Shown here piece by piece: positions 41,308 to 50,978 of a DNA stretch of 64,000 bases (its first letter is position 1; each line of letters opens with the position of its first letter). The stretch is from Solirubrobacteraceae bacterium. Its GTDB lineage: Bacteria > Actinomycetota > Thermoleophilia > Solirubrobacterales > Solirubrobacteraceae. A model generated the notes under the pieces. The model saw nothing but the letters and a program-made list of their open reading frames with translations, was not told the origin of the DNA and searched no databases. A program made the translations under genes and the position numbers. The stretch spans positions 1 through 64,000 of the forward strand of contig JANWLE010000100.1 in NCBI GenBank assembly GCA_025451035.1. Direction: 5' to 3'.

Positions 41308-42345
41308 TCACGCGGTGTTGGCGTTCAGCAGGGTGCTGCTGTCAAAAAGCGCCATCTGTGAGGTGCCGCTGAAGGTCAGGATCTCGTCGTCATTGATGCC
41401 GCTCGCGTCCTCCCGGATGATCACGCCACCGTTCACCAGGTCACGGATCGCCTTGCGGTACTCGGTGATCTGAAACTCACCGAATAGATCGGGGGACAGA
41501 CCCTGAACGATGCGGTTGGTGCTCGCGCCACCGAGACGCCCACCGAGCTCGTGGATACGGTCGCGTAGCTCTTTGATCTGCCTAGCCGGCGCCTGTGTGC
41601 GCTCGCGCCTGTAGCGGCACGCCAGATCGCTCATCAAGGCGACGCCGAGACGAGAGCGGCTTGCGAACACCAGCTGAGAGGTCGGTCGCTGGTCGTCGGG
41701 GGCGTGCAGCGGAAGCTGCCGTGCGAAGGCGTAGCCGCGGCGCTGAAGTGCAGCGCGATAAAGCACCGAAACGCGTGTCAGGCTCGACCATCTGCCGTTC
41801 TCGTCCCACAGCTTGCGCCACAGCGAGCTGCCGATGATCTCGTCGATCTTCTCTGCCGCGGAGTTGCTGCACATCTCCTCAAAAGAATGGAGGTCCAGGC
41901 TCACGAGCAACTCTGTCTTGCGGCCCCGGCGCGACAGCAGACGCTGCAGCGCGTCGATCCTCACCCCGTCGGCGGCGAACGGGTCGAGCAGCACAAACAC
42001 AGGTTCCCCCTCGATTTCGCCCATAACCTGCTCCAACGAGCTCTCCAGCGAGCCCGACAGCGTGCCGGTCACCGTCGCGTATGGGGACAGCTCGGTGTGC
42101 AGGTGCAGGAACGTCTCCTCGTCACCAGTGATGTTGAGCGTCCGCAGGATCTCCGCGCGATGCCCGATCTTCTGGTTTTGGGCCCACTCGGCGCTCGCTG
42201 CCGGAGCGCGGTCACCCGTGGCCACCGAGGCGTTGATCAGCCACGGCAGATGACCCTCGTTGCGCCACACAGCAGTGCGCGGCGCTATATACCTATTCAT
42301 GAGGTCCAGCTCGATCAATGGCTCGAGCGCCACAAGCTCGTTCAT
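41308..42345 (-). CDS. TcmP-like (three-Cys-motif partner) protein with doubtful N-terminus
   Basis: A 345-aa protein whose core FVLLDPFAADGVRIDALQRLL and LLVSLDLHSFEEM matches the DPFG...L..ll pattern of TcmP, a family linked to phage and mobile DNA. The usual N-terminal segment with the YiDgFAGpG block is not present. A hairpin (GCGGCTA, loop, TAGCCGC) abuts the ATG, no ribosome site is visible, and a 14-codon fragment MSKIGAIASVREYR lies about 170 bp upstream. The gene may have lost its true start or have been disrupted. No three-Cys-motif partner gene is adjacent. Family call moderate. Confidence 0.55.
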   Translation of the reverse strand: MNELVALEPLIELDLMNRYIAPRTAVWRNEGHLPWLINASVATGDRAPAASAEWAQNQKIGHRAEILRTLNITGDEETFLHLHTELSPYATVTGTLSGSLESSLEQVMGEIEGEPVFVLLDPFAADGVRIDALQRLLSRRGRKTELLVSLDLHSFEEMCSNSAAEKIDEIIGSSLWRKLWDENGRWSSLTRVSVLYRAALQRRGYAFARQLPLHAPDDQRPTSQLVFASRSRLGVALMSDLACRYRRERTQAPARQIKELRDRIHELGGRLGGASTNRIVQGLSPDLFGEFQITEYRKAIRDLVNGGVIIREDASGINDDEILTFSGTSQMALFDSSTLLNANTA

Positions 42346-42651
42346 TGCGGCTAAAGCTAGCCGCCTCTTGGGATGTTTCTCGGTGCTTCGGGCCGCCGCT
42401 GCTCGGCGTCACGGGCACGACGCAAGCGAACCAATTCGCCGGGCGCATCGACGGCGTTTTGGCTGACGGTCAGATCCTCCCGCGGGGGCTACCGATACTC
42501 CCGTACCGAGGCAATGGCCCCGATCTTTGACATCTATAGGGTTCTTGCCTGGGCTTCGCAGGGCAGAGACCCCGGGCAGGTATAAACTGCGCCGCCGCAG
42601 TCACAGCCAGCAGCATCCAACCGATAGCTAACGCGCAAGGAGCCCTGCCAG
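42346..42651. other. 306-bp gap between TcmP-like gene and hadA
   Basis: Contains the start-adjacent hairpin 42347-42364, the upstream fragment of the TcmP-like reading frame on the minus strand, and a TATAAA box at 42581-42586 that may drive the hadA-like gene. Confidence 0.5.
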
Positions 42652-43092
42652 GTGCCAGTCAATACCAAAGCGATCGGCAAGACCTTTGAGCCGACCCTCT
42701 ACGCCGTCGGGCGGGAGAAGATCAAGGAGTACGCCCGGGCGGTTGGCGAGACCAACCCAATCCATTTGGACGTGCAAGCTGCCCGCGAGGCCGGGTTCTC
42801 CGACGTAGTCGCACCGCCGATGTTCGCGGTGGTTTACAGCTCCCCGTCCGTCGCGCCGGCGATGTTCGACCAGGATGTCGAAATGAACTTCGCGATGATG
42901 GTCCACGGCGGTCAGCAGTTCGAGTGGGGTCCGCTCGTCGTGGCCGGCGACGAGATCACGACCACTACGTCCGTCAAGGACATCTCCGAAAAGGACGGCC
43001 GCGGCTATTACCTCTTCGAGTCCGTGTCGGTCAACCAGCGCGGCGAAGAGGTATGCCGCGGAACCTGGACAAACATCGTGCGAGGAGTGTGA
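42652..43092 (+). CDS. MaoC-like (R)-hydroxyacyl dehydratase subunit, HadA/HadC type
   Basis: One half of a FAS-II 3-hydroxyacyl-ACP dehydratase. GTG 42652 has AAGGAG 11 nt upstream; 146 aa. It has the hot-dog fold N-terminal block FEPTLYAVGREKIKEYARAVGE and NPIHLD, plus FSDVVAPPMFAVV. The typical active-site Asp and His are in the partner subunit, so this is the regulatory or substrate-binding half. It is followed 4 nt later by the partner gene. Confidence 0.88.
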   Translation: MPVNTKAIGKTFEPTLYAVGREKIKEYARAVGETNPIHLDVQAAREAGFSDVVAPPMFAVVYSSPSVAPAMFDQDVEMNFAMMVHGGQQFEWGPLVVAGDEITTTTSVKDISEKDGRGYYLFESVSVNQRGEEVCRGTWTNIVRGV

Positions 43093-43096
43093 GTTG

Positions 43097-43486
43097 ATGA
43101 CCGATTTCTCAGTCGGCGCTCAGATCCCCGAGGTCAGGGTCACGCCGGACAAGTACCTGACCAACCGTTATGCCGGAGCTTCCGGTGACTTCAACCCGAT
43201 TCACATCGACGAGGAGTTCGCCAAAGCGGTCGGCCTGCCCGGGCGCATCCTGCATGGTTTGTGGACGATGGCTCAGGTCGCGCGTGCACAGACAGACGCC
43301 GCGGGTGGTCCGCAGACGCTCAAGCGCCTGTCCGTCCAATTCCGTGGCATGGGCGTGCCCGAGCAGGAGGTCATAGTGCGCGGGACGGTGCTCGAGGCCG
43401 GTGACGGGCGCGTTCTCGTCGACACGGTCGCCGAGCAGGCGGACAAGCAGATCATCCGCAACGCCCAGGCGGAGCTGAAGCTCTAG
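43097..43486 (+). CDS. MaoC-like (R)-hydroxyacyl dehydratase, catalytic HadB type
   Basis: A 129-aa catalytic partner of the 42652 protein. It carries the hydratase-2 motif GDFNPIHIDEEFAKAVGLPGRILHG with the catalytic Asp and His. ATG 43097 is preferred over the tracked TTG 43094. A GGCGG-CTCAA-CCGCC hairpin follows as a possible terminator. The pair likely dehydrates 3-hydroxyacyl-ACP in fatty-acid elongation, a common layout in actinobacteria. Confidence 0.9.
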   Translation: MTDFSVGAQIPEVRVTPDKYLTNRYAGASGDFNPIHIDEEFAKAVGLPGRILHGLWTMAQVARAQTDAAGGPQTLKRLSVQFRGMGVPEQEVIVRGTVLEAGDGRVLVDTVAEQADKQIIRNAQAELKL

Positions 43487-43544
43487 CGAGTGTGGGTGGG
43501 CTGGCGGCTCAACCGCCGTCGGCCCGCCTCCTACAATCTGGGTC

Positions 43545-44570
43545 ATGCTCACCCCTAGGCAGGAGTCGATCCTGTTCAAGGTCGTCGACGATTATCTGCG
43601 CGGCGGCCAGCCCGTCCCGTCTAAGGCGATCGCTGCTGATCCGGCGCTCGGCTGCAGCCCTTCGACGGTGCGCAACGAGCTAGCCCTGCTCGAGGAGCTC
43701 GGCCTGCTCGCGCATCCCCACACTTCCGCTGGGAGGATCCCGACCGATGCCGGCCACCGCTACGTCGTGGACCGCATGCTCAGCTCCGGCAAGGGCCTTG
43801 CGCCGGCTCCACGCATCGAGCTGTCGTTGATGCGCAGAGAGGTCGAGGAGGCGATGCGCTCGACGACCGAAACGCTCGCGCAGGTAACGAACCTGCTCGC
43901 GGTCGTCTCCGCGCCGTCGCTGAACACGGCGACGATCAGACACGTCGAGGTGCTCGCGCTGCAACCGCAGGTGGTGCTGGTGGTCCTCATCACCTCGACC
44001 GGCGGGGTCTGGAAGATGCTGAGCACGTTCCCGGGCGCCGTCGACCCCGGCCTGGTGGCGTGGGCTGGTGAGTATTTGAACGACCGTCTCGTGGGGCTCG
44101 GCCTCGGCGCCAGGATGCTGCGCCTACGGCTCGTGGACCCGACGCTGCCCGCGACCGAGAGGTCGTTTCTCGACAGGCTGGCGAGCGCGTTCACCGACCT
44201 CGCCTCCGAGGAACAGGACACGATCTACATGGAGGGCACCGCCCACCTCTTCTCGAGCGCGAACGTCCAGGACGTCGGTCAGATCAACCAGCTGATGGGG
44301 CTGTTGGAGCGGCGCGTCGCGTTGCTACGCATGCTGCGCGAGGCGCTCGGCGACTCGGGCGTGTATGTGCGCATCGGCGGCGAGAACGAGAACCCCGCGA
44401 TGCGTTCACTCACGATGGTCGCAGCGGGCTACGGCGTGACGCAGCGCAAGCTGGGCGCCGTCTCGGTGATCGGTCCCGTGAGAATGGACTACGCCAACGT
44501 GATCACCACCGTGCGCGAGGTCGCAAGCGAGCTCTCGCGTTTCGTCGAAGACGCCTACGCCGAGAACTGA
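43545..44570 (+). CDS. hrcA: Heat-inducible transcription repressor HrcA
   Basis: DNA-binding repressor of the class I heat-shock regulon, 341 aa. The N-terminal winged helix reads [30 protein letters not shown], a HrcA hallmark. The rest, with the YMEGTAHLF segment and the C-terminal [11 protein letters not shown], matches the family. A TACAAT box ends 7 nt before ATG 43545, so the transcript is probably leaderless. No CIRCE element was seen just upstream. It is followed by dnaJ. Confidence 0.94.
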   Translation: MLTPRQESILFKVVDDYLRGGQPVPSKAIAADPALGCSPSTVRNELALLEELGLLAHPHTSAGRIPTDAGHRYVVDRMLSSGKGLAPAPRIELSLMRREVEEAMRSTTETLAQVTNLLAVVSAPSLNTATIRHVEVLALQPQVVLVVLITSTGGVWKMLSTFPGAVDPGLVAWAGEYLNDRLVGLGLGARMLRLRLVDPTLPATERSFLDRLASAFTDLASEEQDTIYMEGTAHLFSSANVQDVGQINQLMGLLERRVALLRMLREALGDSGVYVRIGGENENPAMRSLTMVAAGYGVTQRKLGAVSVIGPVRMDYANVITTVREVASELSRFVEDAYAEN

Positions 44571-44577
44571 CCAGAGC

Positions 44578-45696
44578 ATGCCTAGCGACCCATACGAAGT
44601 GCTCGGCGTCGCCCGCGACGCCTCCGAGCAACAGATCAAGAAGGCCTTCCGCAAGCTCGCGCGCGAGCTTCACCCCGACGTGAATGCACATGACCCGCAG
44701 GCCGAGGAGAAGTTCAAGCAGGCGGCTGAGGCCTACGAAATCCTGTCGGACGCCGAGCGCCGCGCCACGTATGACCGCTATGGCCACGAGGGCCTGCGCT
44801 CCGGTGGCTACGCACCGAACTTCGACTCGTTCGGCTCGATCGCGGACCTGTTCAACACATTCTTCGGCGGAGGGGCGTTCGGCGCTCGCGCGGGGCCAGC
44901 CACCGGCGGGGACCTGGCGGTCGCCGTCGAAATCGATCTGCTTGACGCGGCTGAAGGAACCACCGTCACTGTGTCCTATGAGGCGATCGGTGTGTGCGAG
45001 CACTGCCACGGCAACGGCGCAGAGCCCGGCACCCCGATAAACACGTGTGAGCGCTGCGGCGGCGCGGGGCAGCTACAGGCGGTCACGCGTACGCCGTTTG
45101 GGCAGGTTGTGCGAACAATGGAATGCGATGTCTGCTTCGGCGACGGGCGGGTCGCGAGCTCGCCGTGTGGCGAGTGCCGCGGCCGCGGGCGCGTGCCCAC
45201 GCAGCGGACGGTTGACGTCGCCATCCCGGTTGGGATCGCCGATGGACAACGCATCAGGATGTCCGGTCAGGGGCATGCCGGGGAGGCTGGGGCTCGCCCG
45301 GGAGATCTGTATGTGCTCGTCAACGTGCGCGAGGATGAGCGCTTCATACGCGAAGGGGATGACCTCATAACCGTGCTCGATTTGCCGCTACCGCTGGTCG
45401 CACTCGGCACGAGCGTGGAGGTGCCGACGCTCACAGGCTCGGCGAGCGTGGAGGTGCCGGCAGGGACCCAGCCCGGGGAGATGATCACGCTGAAGGGGCA
45501 GGGCATGCCGATGCTGCGTCGCGGCCGCCACGGTGATATGCGCATCCTTGTCAACGTCGTGACGCCGCGACGCCTCACGGACGAGCAGCGCGAGCTGCTC
45601 GAGCGGCTGAACGAGACTCTCACCGAGGAGAACCTTCACTCCGAGGAGTCGATGTTCGCCAAGCTGCGCCGCGTCCTGCGCCACCAAGCCGCGTGA
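44578..45696 (+). CDS. dnaJ: Chaperone DnaJ
   Basis: Co-chaperone that stimulates DnaK, 372 aa. It has the J-domain with HPD (LHPDVN), a Gly/Phe-rich linker, and four CxxCxGxG zinc repeats ([32 protein letters not shown]) followed by the C-terminal substrate domains. The order hrcA-dnaJ-prmA is common in actinobacteria. The stop overlaps the GTG of prmA. Confidence 0.96.
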   Translation: MPSDPYEVLGVARDASEQQIKKAFRKLARELHPDVNAHDPQAEEKFKQAAEAYEILSDAERRATYDRYGHEGLRSGGYAPNFDSFGSIADLFNTFFGGGAFGARAGPATGGDLAVAVEIDLLDAAEGTTVTVSYEAIGVCEHCHGNGAEPGTPINTCERCGGAGQLQAVTRTPFGQVVRTMECDVCFGDGRVASSPCGECRGRGRVPTQRTVDVAIPVGIADGQRIRMSGQGHAGEAGARPGDLYVLVNVREDERFIREGDDLITVLDLPLPLVALGTSVEVPTLTGSASVEVPAGTQPGEMITLKGQGMPMLRRGRHGDMRILVNVVTPRRLTDEQRELLERLNETLTEENLHSEESMFAKLRRVLRHQAA

Positions 45697-46613
45697 TCCG
45701 CCTGGCCCTGCGGGTCCGCCGCGCCCAATCGGAGCTTGTGCTCGCCGAGCTCCTGCAGCTTGCGCCCGCCGGCGTGGAAGAAACCGACCTGCAGGACGAC
45801 CTCGTCGAATACGCGATCTACGGTCCGCCGGGTGAGCTGCCGCTGCTGCCGGATCTGAAGGCGGCGGCCGCCGACGCGCTTGTCGAGATCTCAACGAGCG
45901 AGATCCCCGACGACTGGTCAGAGCGCTGGAAGGATTTCCACCGGCCGATAACGATCGCCTCACCCGTCCCCGAGCGCGTCGAGGCGCTGCGGGTGCGCGC
46001 ACCGTGGGAGCAGCCCGCTTTGGCGGCGGGCACGCGCGAGATCGTGATCGACCCCGGGCAGGCGTTCGGCACCGGGGCGCACGCGACGACGAGACTGTGC
46101 TTGGAGATCCTGCTCGAGATGGCCTGCGCCTCGGCAAGCCGCCCGGCGCTGCTCGACCTGGGGACCGGTTCCGGCGTACTGGCGATCGCCGCTGCCACGC
46201 TTGGCTACGGGCCTGTCCTCGCGGTCGACTACGACCCACTGAGCGTCGCGGCCGCCGCGCAGAACGCGGCTGTCAACGGCGTGCAGATAGAGGTCGAGCG
46301 CTTCGATCTGCGTAGCGACCCATGGCCTACCCCCCATGACGGCGGATACGAGGTGGTGCTCGCCAACCTGCTCGGCCCGCTGTTGCTCGAACTGGCGGGT
46401 AGGCTTGCTCGCCCCCCTACGCATCTCGTCGTAAGCGGGCTGCTCGCAGAGGAGGCCGAGAAGATCAGCCAGGCGTTTGCCGGCCGGCTCGGGATGACCG
46501 AGCGGCTGCGACTGGCCGGCGGCGAGTGGGCGGCGCTGTGGCTCTACTGCGCCGATGGCGAGCCGTCCAAGGAGAACGGGGTCTCCGTCGCTGCACGCAC
46601 CATCGAGCAGTAG
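45693..46613 (+). CDS. prmA: Ribosomal protein L11 methyltransferase
   Basis: SAM-dependent enzyme that methylates ribosomal protein L11, 306 aa. It starts with GTG overlapping the dnaJ stop. Motif [17 protein letters not shown], the preceding [15 protein letters not shown] and later [14 protein letters not shown] are typical. The last 23 codons overlap antisense with the amidohydrolase gene. The C-terminus is slightly longer than usual. Confidence 0.9.
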   Translation: MIRLALRVRRAQSELVLAELLQLAPAGVEETDLQDDLVEYAIYGPPGELPLLPDLKAAAADALVEISTSEIPDDWSERWKDFHRPITIASPVPERVEALRVRAPWEQPALAAGTREIVIDPGQAFGTGAHATTRLCLEILLEMACASASRPALLDLGTGSGVLAIAAATLGYGPVLAVDYDPLSVAAAAQNAAVNGVQIEVERFDLRSDPWPTPHDGGYEVVLANLLGPLLLELAGRLARPPTHLVVSGLLAEEAEKISQAFAGRLGMTERLRLAGGEWAALWLYCADGEPSKENGVSVAARTIEQ

Positions 46614-47698
46614 ACGAGGTTGAGCGCGGCCGGAACCCCGTCCGGGCTGCGCATGAGCTCGAGCGCCGCGCCCAGCGCGTGGCCGATCACCTCGAGCGCC
46701 TCACCGACCGAGTCGGGCTGCGGGTCGCGGCAGGCAGCAAGCGCCATTTCGAGCATCGCCTGCCCCTGCTCGAGGATCCCACCGAACAACGCTGGCCCGG
46801 TCAGGCTCGCATAGCCATATATACGCGCGAGGCGACCGGACAGCGTGATTTGCTCAGCCCCACGTGGGGCGGCGACCGGCGGCAGGTCGTGGCCGCTGTC
46901 GAGTTGCGCGACCGTCTCGCCCAAAACGCCCCGCAAGGCACGCTCATCCAGTCCCGCGTAGGCCGCGACCCGCAGCGTCAGATACAGGGCGCTCGCGGGG
47001 CGCCCATAGGGGGGATCTGAGGCGAACACGATCCGCTCCGCCGGGACGCGGGCGAACAGCTCGATCACGTCGAGCGGGAAGAAACATGAGACGTCATACA
47101 GCACGTTCGGGTGCTCGGCCAAGCGCGCGGTCAGGACTCCCTGGTCGCAGATAGCGCCGTGGGCGAGGATCAGAACGACGTGCGGGTAGCGCAGCGCGAG
47201 GCGCGCCAGCTCATCGGCGATGGGAGGCATGCCGCGACCGGCATGGATCAAGATCGGCACGTTCGCTTCACCAGCCAGCGCGAACACCCCCTCGAGCGCC
47301 GGCGCGTTGAACGTGAACGCCTGCGCACGAGGATGCAGCTTTATGCCGCGCGCCCCGCGCTCCAGGCAGCGTATGCCCTCGCCGACGGGGTCTTCGGCCG
47401 GGTCGAGGCGACAGAACGGGATCAGCCGTCCTTCGCTCTGCCGCGCCCAGCTGAGCACGCGATCGTTAGGGGTCGTGTAGGCGGGCTTGCGCTCCGGGTC
47501 ATGCAGCGCGAACACGCACGCCTTGGCAACGCCAGCCTCATCGAGCTGGGAGATCAGCGTCTGCAGATCGAGCGAGCGGCCGTCCTCGTCGCGGCCCAGA
47601 TGCGTGTGCGCGTCGATGAGGTATGCGTCGGCGGGCAGCAGCCGACGCGCCTCCTTCAGGAAAGGCGCTAGCGCATTGGTGTAGAGCTCTACGTTCAC
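46544..47698 (-). CDS. Amidohydrolase-2 family metal-dependent hydrolase
   Basis: A 384-aa TIM-barrel hydrolase. Metal-binding and active-site blocks are visible: DAHTHLG, GIKLHP, ILIHAGRG, LILAHG and FASDPPYG. The substrate cannot be inferred; such enzymes range from decarboxylases to uncharacterised deaminases. The C-terminal 100 residues are helical and less family-like. It faces prmA tail-to-tail with a 70-bp overlap. Confidence 0.82.
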   Translation of the reverse strand: MNVELYTNALAPFLKEARRLLPADAYLIDAHTHLGRDEDGRSLDLQTLISQLDEAGVAKACVFALHDPERKPAYTTPNDRVLSWARQSEGRLIPFCRLDPAEDPVGEGIRCLERGARGIKLHPRAQAFTFNAPALEGVFALAGEANVPILIHAGRGMPPIADELARLALRYPHVVLILAHGAICDQGVLTARLAEHPNVLYDVSCFFPLDVIELFARVPAERIVFASDPPYGRPASALYLTLRVAAYAGLDERALRGVLGETVAQLDSGHDLPPVAAPRGAEQITLSGRLARIYGYASLTGPALFGGILEQGQAMLEMALAACRDPQPDSVGEALEVIGHALGAALELMRSPDGVPAALNLVYCSMVRAATETPFSLDGSPSAQ

Positions 47699-47817
47699 GC
47701 GTGCAAGCCTATTGCCCGCAAACGCTGCCTCACACCGGGACGGACTATCGGGCGAGACGACTTTGTAACAAGTTTGTGCGATTGGTCTCTTCGGCGGCGG
47801 CAGCGTACGTTGTCTGC

Positions 47818-49119
47818 ATGTCGTTTGACATCGTGATCGCCGGTGGCGGCTTCGGCGGCTTCTACGCGGCGCGTACGCTGGAGCGCGCGCTGCCGCGCCA
47901 CAGCGCGCGCGTCAAGCTCGTAAATGACGCGAACTTCATGCTCTACACGCCGCTGCTTCCAGGAGCCGCCGGTGCGACGCTCGACCCGCGTCACGTGATC
48001 GTTCCATTGCGCTCGCAACTGCACCAGACCGACCTGGTGATCGGCAGGGTGACCGGATGTGACCCAGCCACCCGCACCGTTGCGGCGTGCCGCATCGACG
48101 GGAAGGAGATCGAGCTCAAATACGACCAGCTGATCGTCGCGCTCGGATCGGTTTCGCGCACGCTGCCGATCCCCGGCCTGGCCGAACACGCGACCGGCTT
48201 CAAGTCGCTGTCGGACGCGACCGCGCTGCGCAACCGTGTCCTGAGCTGCCTTGATATCGCCGAGTCGCTGGAGGACTCTCTCGCGCGGCGCGAGTACCTC
48301 ACGTTCGTGTTCGTCGGTGCCGGCTACGCCGGGGTGGAGGGCCTGGCCGAGCTGCAGGACTTCGCCGCCGAGGTAATCCACCTGTACCCACGCTGCCACG
48401 CCGAGGGAATGCGCTGGCTACTGGTGGAGGCACGTGAGCAGATAATGCCGGAGATCCCGGGTGCCCTCGCGCACTTCGCCGCCCGTGAGCTGCGCAGCCG
48501 CGGCATCGAGCTGCGCCTCAAAACGACGCTGAGCCAGATAACACAGACGGGTGCCACGCTCTCCGGCGATGAGGTCATCCCGGCTCGGACGGTCGTTTGG
48601 ACGGCCGGCGTGAGGCCCGCGCCCGTCGTCTCGAGACTCGGCCTGCCGCTCGACTCGAGCGGGCGCATACGTGTCGACGCGACGATGCGTGTACTTGGCC
48701 ACCCGCAGGTTTGGGCGATCGGGGACTGCGCCGCCGTTCCGGACCCCTCCCGGCGTGGCCAGTCGTGCCCGCCGACGGCGCAGCACGCGATCCGTCAGGG
48801 CCGGCGTGTAGCCCACAATGTGGTCGCCAGCCACGGACGGGGTCGGCCGCAGCCGTTTCGCTACCGCACCCGCGGCATGGTCGCGGACCTCGGGCAGCGG
48901 CAGGCGGTCGCGATCACGATGGGGGTGCGCTGGCGCGGCCTCCCCGCATGGTTGATCGCACGCACCTACCACCTGCTGCTCATGCCGGGGTGGGGCCGAC
49001 GGCTACGCCTGCTGATCGACTGGAACATCGCGCTGCTGTTCGGCCGCGACGCCTCATCGCCGGGTCGCCTGGGAAGTCCCACCGCGCTTGAAGGTGAAGA
49101 ACTTGTGAGCAACCCCTGA
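47818..49119 (+). CDS. ndh: Type II NADH dehydrogenase (NDH-2)
   Basis: Membrane-associated flavoprotein that oxidises NADH and reduces quinone, 433 aa. It has the FAD-binding GGGFGGFYAA, an NADH-binding GAGYAGVEGLAEL, the family's TVVWTAGVRP, and FAD contact VWAIGDCAAVP. A C-terminal region with amphipathic, basic helices (LLMPGWGRRLRLLIDW) would bind the membrane. ATG 47818 has a TACGTT box 6 nt upstream, leaderless style, and the tracked 5' extension is rejected. Confidence 0.88.
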   Translation: MSFDIVIAGGGFGGFYAARTLERALPRHSARVKLVNDANFMLYTPLLPGAAGATLDPRHVIVPLRSQLHQTDLVIGRVTGCDPATRTVAACRIDGKEIELKYDQLIVALGSVSRTLPIPGLAEHATGFKSLSDATALRNRVLSCLDIAESLEDSLARREYLTFVFVGAGYAGVEGLAELQDFAAEVIHLYPRCHAEGMRWLLVEAREQIMPEIPGALAHFAARELRSRGIELRLKTTLSQITQTGATLSGDEVIPARTVVWTAGVRPAPVVSRLGLPLDSSGRIRVDATMRVLGHPQVWAIGDCAAVPDPSRRGQSCPPTAQHAIRQGRRVAHNVVASHGRGRPQPFRYRTRGMVADLGQRQAVAITMGVRWRGLPAWLIARTYHLLLMPGWGRRLRLLIDWNIALLFGRDASSPGRLGSPTALEGEELVSNP

Positions 49120-49153
49120 AAAATTGCCTCGCCCCGGCGTATCCTGGTTGGCA

Positions 49154-49585
49154 ATGTCAATCATCGATCAGGTCAAGCAGGACGTACATGGCGCGATGCG
49201 CGCGGGCGAGAAGGACCGTGTGGCCGCGCTGCGGCTTTTGCTGAGCGAGCTTCAGAAGGCGGCGAAGGAGGGCTCAGACGACGAGCTCACCGTGCTGCGG
49301 CGCGAGCGCAAGCGCCGTCTTGAGGCAGCCCGCGCCTACTGCGACGGCGGCCGCGAGGACCTGGCGGCGGGCGAGGAAGCCGAGGCGCAGCTGATCGGCG
49401 GCTACCTCCCGGCGGAGCTATCGGACCAGGAGCTCTCCGAGATCGTCACACGGGTCGTGAGCGAGACCGGCGCCCAATCGCCGAAGGACATGGGCAACGT
49501 GATGAAGCAGGTCATGGCCCACGTCGATGGTCGTGCGGACGGCAAGCGCGTCTCGGGTCTCGTACGGGCGGCGCTCGGCGGATGA
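49154..49585 (+). CDS. yqeY: GatB/YqeY family protein
   Basis: A 143-aa protein related to the tail domain of GatB, with the pattern LSELQKAAKEG, QLIGGYLPAELSDQEL and DMGNVMKQVMAHVDGRADGKRVS. It may act in tRNA or translation quality control, but its role is not settled. ATG 49154 follows a TATCCT box by 8 nt. It overlaps phoH by 4 nt, starting a likely yqeY-phoH-ybeY-era operon. Confidence 0.9.
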   Translation: MSIIDQVKQDVHGAMRAGEKDRVAALRLLLSELQKAAKEGSDDELTVLRRERKRRLEAARAYCDGGREDLAAGEEAEAQLIGGYLPAELSDQELSEIVTRVVSETGAQSPKDMGNVMKQVMAHVDGRADGKRVSGLVRAALGG

Positions 49586-50574
49586 GGAGACAGGTCGAGC
49601 TCGCCAACGAGGTCGCAAGCGAGCTTGCAGGCAGCCACGACGCGGTGCTGCGCGCGCTCGAGCAGCAGCTGGAGTGCCGGGTGTTCCTGCGCGGGAACCT
49701 GCTCACGCTCGATGGGGAGGAGAACCGTACGCTCGTTGCCGAGCGGGTCGTGCGCGAGCTGTCGGATCTTGTCAGCCGTGGCCACGAGCTGGCGCCGGAA
49801 ACGGTCTCGACGGTGACGGGCGCGCTTGACGCGCAGGAGTCCCCGACGCGGGTGCTCGAGGATGTGCTGTGGCGACACCGGGGCCTGCAGGTCGCGCCCA
49901 AGACCGTTAACCAGAAGCGCTACGTCGACAGCATCAGGGCTCACACGATCACCTTCGGCATCGGTCCAGCCGGAACCGGCAAGACGTTCCTCGCCGTCGC
50001 GATGGCGGCGGCCGCGCTCTCGCGTCGCGAAGTGAACCGCATCATCCTGACGCGGCCAGCGGTCGAGGCGGGCGAGCGTCTCGGCTTTCTCCCCGGCGAT
50101 TTGATGGCCAAGGTCGACCCCTACCTGCGGCCCCTGTTCGACGCACTGCACGATCTGCTCGACCCGGAGAAGGTCTCCCAGCACCTGGAGCGCGGGGTGA
50201 TCGAGATCGCCCCGCTCGGTTTCATGCGGGGTCGTACCCTGAACGACTCGTTCGTGATCCTCGACGAGGCGCAAAACACCACGCCCGAGCAGATGAAGAT
50301 GTTCCTAACCCGCCTTGGGTTCGGCTCCAAGATGGTCGTCACAGGAGACGTCACGCAGGTCGATCTGCCACGCGAGCAGCATTCCGGCCTGGTCGCGGTC
50401 GGGGACGTTCTCTCAGCAATCGAGGGAATCGAGTTCGTCCGCTTCTCGGGCGAGGATGTGATCCGTCACAAGCTGGTGCGGTGGATCGTAGAGGCCTACG
50501 ACGAGCACGACCTGTCCGCCGCGAAGGGCCTGCGCTTCACCGATCGCAATCGCGGGCGCGCCGACCGCGCCTAG
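49582..50574 (+). CDS. ybeZ: PhoH-like ATPase (YbeZ type)
   Basis: A 330-aa P-loop ATPase that pairs with the YbeY RNase in rRNA processing. It shows Walker A GPAGTGKTFLA, the family's TRPAVEAGERLGFLPGD, Walker B VILDEAQNTTPEQMKMFLTR and RNA-contact block GDVTQVDLP. Overlaps yqeY (ATGA) and is followed by ybeY 2 nt later. Confidence 0.93.
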   Translation: MRRQVELANEVASELAGSHDAVLRALEQQLECRVFLRGNLLTLDGEENRTLVAERVVRELSDLVSRGHELAPETVSTVTGALDAQESPTRVLEDVLWRHRGLQVAPKTVNQKRYVDSIRAHTITFGIGPAGTGKTFLAVAMAAAALSRREVNRIILTRPAVEAGERLGFLPGDLMAKVDPYLRPLFDALHDLLDPEKVSQHLERGVIEIAPLGFMRGRTLNDSFVILDEAQNTTPEQMKMFLTRLGFGSKMVVTGDVTQVDLPREQHSGLVAVGDVLSAIEGIEFVRFSGEDVIRHKLVRWIVEAYDEHDLSAAKGLRFTDRNRGRADRA

Positions 50575-50576
50575 CG

Positions 50577-50978
50577 ATGATCGAGATCGAGGTCCTCGGC
50601 GCGGACGTCGCCTCAGCGGCTCCTTCCGGCGAGGAAGTCCAGCGGCTGTGCGCGCTCGCGCTCGCTGCGGCCGGGATCGAGCGTGGGCACCTGGCGATCG
50701 AATACGTCGATGCTGGTCGCATCGCGGCGCTGAACCTCGAGCACCGCGGGAAACGCGGGCCAACCGACGTGCTGTCCTTCCCGATTGACGGCACCGACGA
50801 TGTCGCCGATGGCGTGCCGGTGGAGCTCGGCGACATCGTCATCTGCCCGCAGCACACGGTGGATCTGCGCGAGGCGATCCTGCACGGGGTCCTTCACCTT
50901 GTCGGTATGGACCACGAGACCGACGAAGGTGAGATGCTCGCCCTGCAAGCCGAGCTGTTGGCCTGGGAGACCGCGTGA
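50577..50978 (+). CDS. ybeY: Endoribonuclease YbeY
   Basis: Metal-dependent RNase for 16S rRNA 3'-end processing and ribosome quality control, 133 aa. The zinc motif HGVLHLVGMDH is perfect, preceded by DVLSFP and GDIVIC. ATG 50577 is chosen over the tracked 50481 start, which lies in phoH. It overlaps era (GTGA). Confidence 0.95.
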   Translation: MIEIEVLGADVASAAPSGEEVQRLCALALAAAGIERGHLAIEYVDAGRIAALNLEHRGKRGPTDVLSFPIDGTDDVADGVPVELGDIVICPQHTVDLREAILHGVLHLVGMDHETDEGEMLALQAELLAWETA

